From NCBI RefSeq assembly GCF_036345015.1, contig NZ_CP084098.1, positions 186,001 to 250,000 of the forward strand: a DNA stretch of 64,000 bases. The letters run 5' to 3'. Origin of the DNA: Cyanobacterium sp. Dongsha4. GTDB taxonomy: Bacteria > Cyanobacteriota > Cyanobacteriia > Cyanobacteriales > Cyanobacteriaceae. Made by a program: the position numbers and the translations under genes. The first letter of the stretch is position 1. Every line of letters starts with the position of its first letter. Shown one piece after another: positions 9,488 to 17,937 of this stretch. Under the pieces are notes generated by a model. It was given only the letters and a program-made list of their open reading frames with translations, did not search any database and had not been told where the DNA came from.

Positions 9488-10732
9488 TTAACGGAGATAG
9501 CCAAATTTAACTTCAATATCGGAATTTGGTTTTAAGGGTTCAACAGTCCAATGATTATGCAAATTTTGTAATAAAGCATCCTGTTGATTACGCAGGTTAT
9601 CTAAGCCATTTCCATAGTTAATAATAGCAAAATAAACTTTTTCCCTCTCAGATGTTTGAATAACTCCTGCTAAGGCACTAACTACCGCCAGAGAGCCTGT
9701 TTTACAGGGGATACCAAAAGGAATATTTCGAGCTTCGATCGTACCTTTATTATCCACTCCTGATACTGGAAATAAGTCTCCTAAATTGTAATTAGTTTTT
9801 TCAAGAAAGGTATCTAACGCCATAAACATTCTAGCGACGGCACGGGGGGAAATACGGTTATCAACTCCCAATCCAGAGCCGTTTTGCAATAAAATTTCTT
9901 CTTGAGGTACGTTCGCCACTTGAGACGCAATTTGGGCGATTTTTTCTCCTCCTCCTATCTGTTGAGCAAGAGATTCAGCGATTTTATTGTTACTATAAAC
10001 ATTCATTAAACGCAGAATTTCTCTGAGGGTTAAAGATTGATGCGTTAAGATTAACTGGGAATTATCGGGCTTCTGAGAAAAAACTTTTACTCCCCCTTGA
10101 ATAGTAATTTTAGGACGTTTTTGCCAGTTTTGAATCTCCTGATATTGTTTTTCGATTACATAAGACCAATTATCGCTGTTGAATGCTTGTTTTAACATTT
10201 CCCCCGATTTTAAGGGGTTTTCTTGATAATTCATCTGCCAATTACCCACTAAAATCAAATCCCCTGTAATGCTATTGATACCTAAATCCTGTAGTCTATT
10301 AGCAAGGGCGATCGCTTCTTCCCAGACAAATAAAGGATCTCCTCCAGCCTCAACAATTAAATCCCCCTCTAAAACACCATTATTGATTTTTCCTGTAGTG
10401 AAAATATTGGTGACAAAACGATGATCTAAAGTCCATGTTTGTAAAGATGCGATCGTAGTGGCAACTTTAGTTAAAGAAGCCGCAGGGGCAGGTATTTTAC
10501 CTCGATTATCAGCTTCGATCGACCAATTAGACTGAATCCAAACCCCTTGTTGACCTTTTATGAGTCCCTGACTTGCCAAATTGTTGAGATACTGATCAAC
10601 TATAACTTGTATTTGAGGATCTGATTGAGTTTGAATTTGAAAAATCTTTGCTTCATGCCATTTAATAACAGGAAAAGAATCCGACTGAGGAGACTTGAAA
10701 AACAAAAAGGCGAATAAATCAGCTATAAACAT
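9488..10732 (-). CDS. dacB: D-alanyl-D-alanine carboxypeptidase/endopeptidase, PBP4 type (S13)
   Basis: The enzyme trims or cleaves peptidoglycan stem peptides in the periplasm. The active-site motifs of S13 peptidases are present: SLTK (Ser86-Lys89), SNN (Ser247-Asn249), and KTG (344-346). NGSGLGVDNRISP near 284 is also family-typical. The N-terminal hydrophobic stretch MFIADLFAFLFF is the export or anchor segment. At 414 residues it is somewhat shorter than E. coli PBP4, implying a reduced middle domain. It ends 127 bp before rseP. Confidence 0.9.
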   Translation of the reverse strand: MFIADLFAFLFFKSPQSDSFPVIKWHEAKIFQIQTQSDPQIQVIVDQYLNNLASQGLIKGQQGVWIQSNWSIEADNRGKIPAPAASLTKVATTIASLQTWTLDHRFVTNIFTTGKINNGVLEGDLIVEAGGDPLFVWEEAIALANRLQDLGINSITGDLILVGNWQMNYQENPLKSGEMLKQAFNSDNWSYVIEKQYQEIQNWQKRPKITIQGGVKVFSQKPDNSQLILTHQSLTLREILRLMNVYSNNKIAESLAQQIGGGEKIAQIASQVANVPQEEILLQNGSGLGVDNRISPRAVARMFMALDTFLEKTNYNLGDLFPVSGVDNKGTIEARNIPFGIPCKTGSLAVVSALAGVIQTSEREKVYFAIINYGNGLDNLRNQQDALLQNLHNHWTVEPLKPNSDIEVKFGYLR

Positions 10733-10782
10733 CGATGATAGAAGGGAAAAATACCAAATAGTAGCTTATCTTAACTCATTAT

Positions 10783-11466
10783 CGGTACTTAGACAAAAAG
10801 ATGTTAAGAATTGACTTATAATGATTATATGATAGTGTTTTTAGGTCAAAATGAAAGAAATCACCTCTTCATCAATGCCCCCATGTTTTAATCGCTGGTA
10901 ATTATTTGGGCGGTTTATTAGGAGATTCTCAAAGAAAAAATATCACTCAAATTGCCAATAATAATCTTGATATTACTTATCATAAATTACATCATTTTCT
11001 AACAGAGTCCACATGGAATTATGATGAGGTCAATGATCAAAGATTAGAAATAATAGCATCTTGTCGTCAAACTAAAATAAGTAGATGTTTCTCTTTAATT
11101 ATCGATGATTCAGGTCATCGTCACTACTCATACAAGAAAGTTTTGAAGAAATAAAGACAGGCAAAAATCAAGAAAACACTCTCTCGGTAGCAACTATAAA
11201 GATTAAATTATCAGCTTTATCGGGAATAAAAACTGTAGCTATCGTCATGAATGCAGACAGTTTTGAAAATTCCACAGATATTGATTATTTAATGACGAAT
11301 AAAGCAGGGGAAAAAGTCAATGGGAATTGGATAGTAGAAACTTATACACAAAGAAATTGGATAGAAGTATTTTACCGTGAAATAAAGGGAAAGATAACGT
11401 GAAAGTATTTAGCTTATACAAAGCAAGTTTAGGGTTTATTTGGGCTTAATTTTTGTCTAAGTACCG
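10783..11466 (+). mobile_element. Internally deleted IS701-type element with perfect ends
   Basis: CGGTACTTAGACAAAAA at 10783-10799 is the exact inverse of 11450-11466, giving 17-bp terminal inverted repeats. The 684 bp between them hold N-terminal, DDSGHR and C-terminal pieces of an IS701-family transposase. A full element would be about twice as long, so an internal deletion is likely. Flanks are TTAT and TTAG, close to a 4-bp target duplication. It cannot move alone but could be mobilised in trans if an intact relative exists. Confidence 0.8.
10851..11402 (+). pseudogene. IS701-family transposase, decayed
   Basis: An ATG at 10851 gives MKEITSSSMPPCFNRW and then a stop. The next frame carries YLGGLLGDSQRKNITQIA-like and YHKLHHFLTESTWNYDEVND segments and the catalytic-region motif FSLIIDDSGHR. 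After another frameshift at about 11140 comes the C-terminal part: LSALSGIKTVAIVMNADSFE, then TYTQRNWIEVFYREIKG and a TGA at 11400. At least one stop and one frameshift, plus missing middle sequence, make it non-functional. Confidence 0.8.
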
Positions 11467-11549
11467 TTAGGTATTGAGGGACTTATAGAGAGTGGATGAT
11501 AGGATAAAACCGTATTTTTGATTGACAATTATTGCCTAAACATCTATAT

Positions 11550-11568
11550 TGTCAACTAAAAGTTGACA
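11550..11568. promoter_or_regulatory. Perfect inverted repeat TGTCAACT-AAA-AGTTGACA
   Basis: Eight-bp arms with a 3-nt loop lie 220 bp upstream of the SPOR-like gene, followed by TCGTTTTTA. It may be an operator (each arm contains TTGAC) or a terminator for the preceding DNA. The rest of the 323-bp spacer shows no ORF. Confidence 0.4.
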
Positions 11569-11789
11569 TCGTTTTTATGTAGAGTTAGAAGTTATGGAGT
11601 TGAAAGTGTGAGAAATAGTAGTTTTGAGGGGAAGCTAATTTTTAAAATACTTCTGAAACAAATTTTTGTGAAAATAGTCACATTAGATAGTTTATGGATA
11701 ACAAAAAATAGACAAAAACAAGTTAGAATCTGATTGTTGATAGTTAACTGATGTCTATATTAAAGTTTTAAATTAATCTCGAATTCCTC

Positions 11790-12713
11790 ATGAATAATTA
11801 TCAAGTTATTTCTCCTCAACATTTACCGTTAATTTTGTTAACGTCTCTATGGCTTCTCACACCTCAGAAAGTTAGTGCAGGTGCGATCGAAATTAGCATT
11901 GACCCTTATAATGATTCAGGATATGAGACTATTCCTTTTGCAACGAATCAAAGTGTTGATAACAATAGACAAACACAAACTTCCCCAACACCTAACCTAT
12001 CCGTTGTCGAGAAAGAAAATATATCTAGTGAAGGAATTTACTATGTAAAAGGAAACTCAACTCCTCCGCCTCCACAAATAGTTGGTGGAAATCTTATCAC
12101 ATCAAACCAGAGCTTACCTGCAATACCTCCTTTAAATGAACCTTACAGCCCTCAACAAACGGCTGATATTAATTCTCGAAATGTTACCCCTGCCAACGAA
12201 TTATCTGTTTCTGTTTCTCCTTTTAACGTGACACCTTCCAAAGAAAACGCCACTTCTAATAATGTTCCCACAACTAATCAAACTGTGGCAGTAAATTCTA
12301 ATAATAATGTCCGCAATATCAATATAAGTCCTCAAGACTCTAACTCCATTTCAGTTAGCAACAACTCAAATAACTCTCCCATCGATAATTTAGGTAAAAG
12401 AAGAAATCTAAGGGAAATTTTAGTTTTTTCTAATTCGACTAATTCTGAGAATATCAACAATAATGGCAATAATATGCCTTCTGAATCTATAAAACCTTCT
12501 TCTAACAATAGTCAAACTGTATATAAAGTTTTAGCTAAAACTAACAGTAATAGCCAAGAAGTGGGAGTAAAATCTCTTTATCCTGAAGCCTTTAAAACTA
12601 ATTATCAAGGACAATCTTTGCTACAAGTGGGAGTATTTAGCACTCAAGAAAACGCCGAACAAGTATCCCAGTCTCTTGCAAATATAGGAGTTAAGGCTAT
12701 TATTTTAAAATAA
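11790..12713 (+). CDS. Secreted Asn/Ser-rich protein with C-terminal SPOR-like domain
   Basis: The 307-residue product has an N-terminal signal-like segment (LPLILLTSLWLLTPQKVSA-G). A long low-complexity middle, rich in Asn, Ser, Thr and Pro (about 40-250), follows. The last 35 residues (SLLQVGVFSTQENAEQVSQS, then LANIGVKAII) match one half of a SPOR peptidoglycan-binding fold (LQVGxFxxxxNAxxLxxxL). SPOR proteins bind denuded glycan at septa. Here only the final part of the domain is clear. No operon partner is seen; the response regulator downstream is convergent. Confidence 0.65.
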   Translation: MNNYQVISPQHLPLILLTSLWLLTPQKVSAGAIEISIDPYNDSGYETIPFATNQSVDNNRQTQTSPTPNLSVVEKENISSEGIYYVKGNSTPPPPQIVGGNLITSNQSLPAIPPLNEPYSPQQTADINSRNVTPANELSVSVSPFNVTPSKENATSNNVPTTNQTVAVNSNNNVRNINISPQDSNSISVSNNSNNSPIDNLGKRRNLREILVFSNSTNSENINNNGNNMPSESIKPSSNNSQTVYKVLAKTNSNSQEVGVKSLYPEAFKTNYQGQSLLQVGVFSTQENAEQVSQSLANIGVKAIILK

Positions 12714-12771
12714 TATAAGTTCAGGATAAATTTTTATATATATTGATTGTTTCAAGATTTTTTATTATTAC

Positions 12772-12834
12772 TTAAAATCTGCAAGTCAAAAATCTCCCTA
12801 ATCCCCTAATCCTCTAATACCCTAACACCCCAAG
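12772..12834. repeat. CCCTAA-type spacer repeats between convergent genes
   Basis: CTAATCCCCTAATCC, CTAATACCCTAACACC and related strings form a degenerate array. The same vocabulary recurs at 17850-17936 and 50210-50260. No ORF or clear hairpin is seen. Confidence 0.5.
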
Positions 12835-12921
12835 ATTTTAAACAGCTTACTTTGAAACAGCCCTGGGGATAAAGGGAGGTTTGCTCATTGCCCTTTTTAC
12901 TTTGTCTTTGTGTGAGGAAAA

Positions 12922-13560
12922 TTAGACTAGCTCATTTTGAATTGCCCAGCGAGATAACTCCGTGCGATTATGTAAACCTGTCTTGTTTAACATATTAGAA
13001 ACATGACTTTCTACAGTTCTCTGACTAACCCCCAATTCTTGAGATATTTCTTTGTTCGATAAACCTCTAGCAACTAAATTGACAACTTTAGTTTCTGTGG
13101 GGGTTAACTCTACACTTTTTGGTACTTGAATTCTCAAAGCCGGGTCAACTTTTTTATGACTGCTTCCCATTAAACGCATGGTTTGATTTAATGTGGATTT
13201 GACCTGTGCTACTAACTCATCAGGTTCAAAAGGTTTTACCATATAAACATCCGCCCCTTGAGTTAAGCCCTTAATTCGATCTTTACTTTGTCCTTTTGCT
13301 GAAAGGAAAATAACAGGCAACCATTCTAAACTCGGATTTTGTCTGATTTCTTGAACGAAATTATAACCATCCATTTCAGGCATCATCACGTCGCAAATGA
13401 TTAAATCTGGGGTGTCTTGTTCAAGAATTTTGATTGCTTCTCTGCCATGATTGGCGGTGATTACTTCATAACCATTGAATTCGAGATAGTCTTTGACTAA
13501 AAGAATAAGGTTAGGATCATCATCTATAAGGAGTAATTTTTTAGTTTCTGAGTCTTTCAT
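12922..13560 (-). CDS. NarL/LuxR-type response regulator (Rre1/Ycf29-like)
   Basis: The 212-residue protein has a receiver domain (residues 8-125) with acidic pocket DDD at 13-15, phospho-acceptor Asp57 in CDVMMPEMDG, and Lys109 in VKPF. A LuxR helix-turn-helix covers 150-208 (ELTPTETKVVNLVARGLSNK, then VSQRTVESHVSNML). This layout matches the NarL-family regulator conserved in cyanobacteria and algal plastids (Ycf29/Rre1). The ortholog assignment is an inference. It lies 11 bp after the [2Fe-2S] protein gene and is probably co-transcribed; no histidine kinase is nearby. Confidence 0.85.
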   Translation of the reverse strand: MKDSETKKLLLIDDDPNLILLVKDYLEFNGYEVITANHGREAIKILEQDTPDLIICDVMMPEMDGYNFVQEIRQNPSLEWLPVIFLSAKGQSKDRIKGLTQGADVYMVKPFEPDELVAQVKSTLNQTMRLMGSSHKKVDPALRIQVPKSVELTPTETKVVNLVARGLSNKEISQELGVSQRTVESHVSNMLNKTGLHNRTELSRWAIQNELV

Positions 13561-13571
13561 GATTTTTGTAA

Positions 13572-14000
13572 TCAGTTTTCTTCATTTTTAGTATCTTCAG
13601 GACAAAGTTGTGATGTTTCTGAAAATGGCAAAGGATGTTTATGAAACACATATTCTTCTACTATTTTATTACCGATTAGGTGTTCTGCAATAATTTTTTC
13701 TATTACTTCTGGGGTTGCATGACGATACCAGATCCCATCAGGATAAACTAATAGTATTGGCCCATCCAGACAAACTCTCAAACAATTAGCTTTGGTGCGA
13801 AATACACAATAATCTCTCTCTGGGGAAGGGCGATCGAGTTTTAGTTCTTTTAGTCTATTTTTTAGGTATTCCCATGACTCTAGGCTATCTTCTTTTGAGC
13901 AACATTTAGCCTTAGTTTGATCACAGCAAAGAAAAAGGTGACGCTGGATTTGACCTAAACCTAGTTGTTTAATACACTCATCGAAAGGATTATTCTTCAT
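13572..14000 (-). CDS. Thioredoxin-like [2Fe-2S] ferredoxin-domain protein
   Basis: The 142-residue cytosolic protein shows the cyanobacterial version of the thioredoxin-like ferredoxin fold. Cysteines 25/26 and 33/34 sit near the N-terminus (FLCCDQTKAKCC), and Cys73 and Cys77 in KANCLRVCLDGPILLVYPDG. YRHATPEVIEKIIAEHLIGN is the usual C-terminal helix. Such proteins bind a 2Fe-2S cluster and probably serve redox sensing or transfer. The 11-bp gap to the response regulator suggests one transcript, so the protein could report redox state to that pathway (inference). Confidence 0.85.
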   Translation of the reverse strand: MKNNPFDECIKQLGLGQIQRHLFLCCDQTKAKCCSKEDSLESWEYLKNRLKELKLDRPSPERDYCVFRTKANCLRVCLDGPILLVYPDGIWYRHATPEVIEKIIAEHLIGNKIVEEYVFHKHPLPFSETSQLCPEDTKNEEN

Positions 14001-14328
14001 ATAAATATCTTGTTTGTCTTCTAAAATTAGTTAATTTGAGTTGAAATTAATTAGAGATATATAAATATAATATAGTTCTTAAAGAAATCATAAACAAAGG
14101 AAAAGTAAAGAAAATTGACTATTTTCCTCTGGAAATTTATTTTAATTCTAGTTTTGCAATAGGTCTAATATTGGAGAGTAATGAAAAAAAGATTGTTAAT
14201 TGTTAACTATCGACTATTGATTATTAACTATTTATTATCCCTGTTTCCTCTCATTCGTTTTCATGTTAAGATGTGCTAAGAAAATTAAAAGCTGAACAAT
14301 TAATAGCTTGATTCTTTAAGAACTGATT
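14001..14328. other. Divergent spacer, AT-rich with TTAACTATTGATTATT-like repeats
   Basis: The gap holds promoters for the ferredoxin gene (minus) and the 619-residue membrane protein (plus). At 14199-14233 the string GTTAACTATCGACTATTGAT recalls the dispersed spacer family. A 32-codon ORF at 14181 falls in that repeat and is not convincing. Confidence 0.35.
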
Positions 14329-16188
14329 ATGACTACAAAAATTGAGGGTAGTAACTGGAAAGTCTCATGGCAATTTTTAAGCCTGATTTTAGCGTTGACT
14401 TTCGGAGGCATCGGTTTCGCCGCTACTTCTGTACTGTTACGATTGCCCACTAATCCTAGTTGTAGTAAAGTTTCCCTTTTTTTTAGTTCCGCTACTAATC
14501 GTATTTATTGTGCCCAATTGAAAGCGGAAAAGAATACCGTTGATGATTTGCTAGATGCGATCGCACTTTTACAGGTACTATCGGAAGATCATCCTTTAAG
14601 AAATGAAATAAATCGTCACATTAGTGAATGGTCTAATGATATTTTAATTCTGGCACAAAGTAAATTTGATCAAGGAAATTTAGAAGAAGCGATCGCAATT
14701 GCCCGTAGGATACCAGAAGATGTGGCAAATCGTACCATGATAGAAGAAAAAATCAGCCAGTGGGGTGAAATTTGGCAAAGTGCAGAAAAAATCCAAGAAG
14801 ATGTAGAAGCAAAATTACGAGAATCCCAGTGGAATCAGGCATTCTTAGAAGCAGTTAACTTGTTGAATGTAAATAACGAATATTGGCAAACCACCAAATA
14901 TCAAGAAATTGTCAAAACCATTAATCTTGCCAGAGAAGAAAGCAAACAATTAGATGGTGCCTATGTTGCCCTAAGACAAGGAGGAATTGATAATCTACTC
15001 AAAACCATCGACATCGCCTCTATTATTCCAGCAACTAGCTATTCCTACAATGAAGCAAATAAGTTAATCGAAGAAGCAGAAAATAAAATTGTGGTCATAG
15101 TGGAAGAATATTTAGTCGATAATGATTGGAATAATCTCAGTAACCTAGCCAGTCAAATTCCCGAAAAAAGTCGCCTTAAAAATCAGGCAAGAGATTGGAA
15201 TATCTTAGCCAGTGCAGGAAGAAATGCTAATCTGGGCACAGTTTCATCTATGGAATTAGCCATTGCCGAAGCTGAACAAATTCCTAGCGATAGTAAGCTA
15301 TATCTTCAAAGTCGAGAATTAATGCAAAATTGGACTGCCCAAAAAGAAGACTTAGTTTATCTTGCCAGTGCTAGAGAAATAGCGAGATCTGGAGAAATAG
15401 AAGACTTAAACGCCGCAATCACCAAAGCAGAGTTAATTAGCTCAGAAAATCCCCTTTATCGAGAATCTAGGCGTGAAATCAATAAGTGGCAAAGAGAAAT
15501 ACAAGTTATAGAAGACCGCCCCATTTTGGTTCAAGCTAGACAAATAGCCGAAGCTGGGAATGTTCAATCATGGCAAAATGCTATTAATACAGCTACTCAA
15601 ATTAAATCCAATCGGGCTTTATACAGTGAAGCTAGTGATCTAATTCGTCAATGGCGTCGTAATATAGAAAGAGTGGAAGATCGCCCAATACTAGATCAAG
15701 CGATCGCACTTGGTAGCAACAATAACTATCAACAAGCCATAAATGTTGCTAGTCGAATAGGCAGAGGTAGAGCCTTATATTCCGAAGCACAAACCAATAT
15801 TCGTAATTGGCGTCGAGAAATCAATGCTCAAGAAGACTTGGAAAATGCTTATCGGGTAGCTCAAAACAGCGATCCTCAATCCTTACTCCAAGCCATAAAT
15901 ATAGCCCGTAGAATCCCCTCTAATAGTTCTGTAGGATACCAAAGTCGTCAGGCAGTTGAACAATGGTCAGATCAACTACTTAATAATGCCAGAAGAGTTG
16001 CAGAAACCTATTCTCTCTCAGGCTTAGAAGATGCTATAAACATTGCTCAAATGATACCTAGAGGCACTCCTGCTTATAATACCGCCCAACAACAAATAAG
16101 AACTTGGAAAAGAAATTTATTTCCGGGTTTTAACGGTGAAAGTCCCTCTAATATTGAAGAAGTACCCTTACAAGAAACCAGTTTCTAA
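14329..16188 (+). CDS. Membrane-anchored alpha-helical repeat protein, unknown role
   Basis: The 619-residue protein has one hydrophobic segment near residues 16-37 and then a long helical region. About eight repeats of 45-55 residues end in the pattern LYxEAxxxIxxWRR, often followed by EDRPIL. Clear copies end in INKWQREIQVIEDRPIL, IRQWRRNIERVEDRPIL and IRNWRREINAQED. Each begins with an Ala-rich helix such as ARQIAEAGNVQSWQNAINTA. The repeats resemble TPR-like helical pairs and suggest a binding scaffold in the periplasm or cytosol; topology is not decided. The DUF697 gene follows after 101 bp on the same strand. No named family recognised. Confidence 0.6.
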   Translation: MTTKIEGSNWKVSWQFLSLILALTFGGIGFAATSVLLRLPTNPSCSKVSLFFSSATNRIYCAQLKAEKNTVDDLLDAIALLQVLSEDHPLRNEINRHISEWSNDILILAQSKFDQGNLEEAIAIARRIPEDVANRTMIEEKISQWGEIWQSAEKIQEDVEAKLRESQWNQAFLEAVNLLNVNNEYWQTTKYQEIVKTINLAREESKQLDGAYVALRQGGIDNLLKTIDIASIIPATSYSYNEANKLIEEAENKIVVIVEEYLVDNDWNNLSNLASQIPEKSRLKNQARDWNILASAGRNANLGTVSSMELAIAEAEQIPSDSKLYLQSRELMQNWTAQKEDLVYLASAREIARSGEIEDLNAAITKAELISSENPLYRESRREINKWQREIQVIEDRPILVQARQIAEAGNVQSWQNAINTATQIKSNRALYSEASDLIRQWRRNIERVEDRPILDQAIALGSNNNYQQAINVASRIGRGRALYSEAQTNIRNWRREINAQEDLENAYRVAQNSDPQSLLQAINIARRIPSNSSVGYQSRQAVEQWSDQLLNNARRVAETYSLSGLEDAINIAQMIPRGTPAYNTAQQQIRTWKRNLFPGFNGESPSNIEEVPLQETSF

Positions 16189-16289
16189 GATTAATTTTTT
16201 TTAACAATTAGAGTCATTATTGAGGGTTTTTTCCGTGTAATATATACAATGATTAACCATCGGCGACTATTTATTAATAGCTAGAAATT

Positions 16290-17735
16290 ATGAATATTTT
16301 AATCAAAAAACCGATTTTAGTTGCAGGCATTAGCCTTTCCTTTCTATTATGGATAGGACAAAAATTAACTAATTATTGGGATGAAATCGGTAATGTCAGT
16401 ATTTTTAGCTTAATTTGTCTTGGTGGTTTATCTTATTTCTTACAACAAATTGGTCAGAAAAAATCAGTTAATCAGCTTAATTTTTTAGACATTACCATTA
16501 ATGATTTAACTGCTAAAATAGCATCTATAAAAAATCAGATAGAAGTATTAAATTGTGAATTAAATGAAATAGAAGATAAAGAAAATAATCAGGACGTTAA
16601 AGTTAATATTAGAATTAGCGATTTCCAGCAACAATTAAATGCTATCCAACAGTCATTCCCTCGGAATAAAATTAACATTGCTATTTTAAATTTAAGTCAA
16701 AATACTAATTCTTTTACTCTGTCTCAAGATATAGAAAAAAAAGTTAAAACTCTGGTTAATTTTCATGGAATAACTGACGTTTTAGAAACTATTAATAATG
16801 CTAACAATTTAGCAAACTTAGTTTTAAACTATGACTTATTACTACTAATTATTAGTGAAGATTTAACCCAGTCTCAAAAAGAAATAATTTCTTACTGTAA
16901 AAACCAACAACAGAATTTAATTATAGCTTTTGATGATATTAACTACACTTTACAAGAAGAGAAAAAACTGATTTTTAATAGTCTTAAAAAAGCCCTTAAT
17001 TCAGTTATTGAAGAAAAATATATTATCCCTATATCTAGTAAAAAACAAACTATCAAAGTAAGAAGATATGAAGAAAATAATACCTATAAAGAATGGGAAG
17101 AAACATCTAATGCAGATCATGAAAAACTTACGGAAATCCTCTTAATACTAACAGAAAAAGAATTAGATAAACTAACATTGTCCACAACTTACAGACAAGC
17201 AATTAACATAGAAAAACAGATAAGGGAAGAATTAAACACCATTAGAAAAAATAAAAGTTTAAAAGTAGTTGAAAAATATCAAATGGTTGCGGCAACAGCT
17301 ACGTTTGCTAATCCCGTTTCGAGCTTAGATTTATTGGCAACTGCCGCTATTAATGCTCAAATGATAGTTGATTTAAGTAAAATTTATCAACATCCTCTAT
17401 CTTTCAATCAAGCACAACAAATATCTTTAACATTAGCTAAAGTGATGCTTAAATTAGGCATTGTAGAAATTTCTAGCCAAACCATTAGTGCTATTTTAAA
17501 AACAAACATGATAACCTTTGTTGCAGGGGGATTAATTCAAGGCATTAGTGCCGCCTATCTAACTCGCATTTGTGCTTTGAGTTTAATTGAATATTATGAA
17601 ATAGCAGACTTTACCGTTAATGACAGCATAAATATTAGTAAGGTGAAAGAAAAAATACAACTAATTTTTGAGCAGAATAAAGAAAATAATTTCTTGAGTC
17701 AATTTGTTAAAAAGACATCTTTATTATTAACTTAA
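16290..17735 (+). CDS. DUF697 membrane protein with degenerate GTPase-like domain
   Basis: The 481-residue protein has hydrophobic segments near 8-24 and 35-54, then a coiled coil (70-122). A region at about 125-260 is laid out like a Ras-type GTPase. A hydrophobic strand (INIAILNL) starts it, but the P-loop GxxxxGKS is absent. YDLLLLIISEDLTQSQ resembles strand 4, NLIIAFDDIN takes the place of NKxD, and YIIPISS that of the SA motif. A DUF697 domain (about 325-440) follows, with VAATATFANPVSSLDLLATA and two membrane helices. Relatives usually have an intact GTPase, so this copy has probably lost nucleotide binding. Confidence 0.7.
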   Translation: MNILIKKPILVAGISLSFLLWIGQKLTNYWDEIGNVSIFSLICLGGLSYFLQQIGQKKSVNQLNFLDITINDLTAKIASIKNQIEVLNCELNEIEDKENNQDVKVNIRISDFQQQLNAIQQSFPRNKINIAILNLSQNTNSFTLSQDIEKKVKTLVNFHGITDVLETINNANNLANLVLNYDLLLLIISEDLTQSQKEIISYCKNQQQNLIIAFDDINYTLQEEKKLIFNSLKKALNSVIEEKYIIPISSKKQTIKVRRYEENNTYKEWEETSNADHEKLTEILLILTEKELDKLTLSTTYRQAINIEKQIREELNTIRKNKSLKVVEKYQMVAATATFANPVSSLDLLATAAINAQMIVDLSKIYQHPLSFNQAQQISLTLAKVMLKLGIVEISSQTISAILKTNMITFVAGGLIQGISAAYLTRICALSLIEYYEIADFTVNDSINISKVKEKIQLIFEQNKENNFLSQFVKKTSLLLT

Positions 17736-17778
17736 TTTGACTTTAGGTTCAGGATAAATTTTCTAGTTATGGGAGAGA

Positions 17779-17936
17779 AAAGGCAATCATTTGAGTTAGG
17801 AGTTAGAAGTTAAGATAAAAAAGAAATTTTCCGTAAGGATTGGATATATTCAACCCCTACCACCCCAATACTCTGAAACCTGAAACCTAACACCTGACAC
17901 TTGAAACTCCAATCTCCTAACACCTGATACCTTATT
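17779..17936. repeat. Spacer with GAGTTAGGAGTTAG and CCTGAAACC-type repeats
   Basis: Short degenerate strings (GTTAGGAGTTAGAAGTTA, then AACACCTGACACTTGAAAC) fill the gap between convergent genes. Similar text occurs at 22983, 38321 and 55563. No terminator hairpin is obvious. Confidence 0.55.
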
Positions 17937-17937
17937 T

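Noticed and set aside
10906-11154. 82-residue gene as a stand-alone protein
   Set aside because: It is the middle part of the decayed IS701 transposase, with homologous pieces in other frames on both sides.
14181-14279. 32-codon ORF (MKKRLLIVNYRLLIINYLLS)
   Set aside because: It is made of the ATTAACTATTGATTATT spacer repeat, lacks a ribosome-binding site and matches no small photosystem protein.
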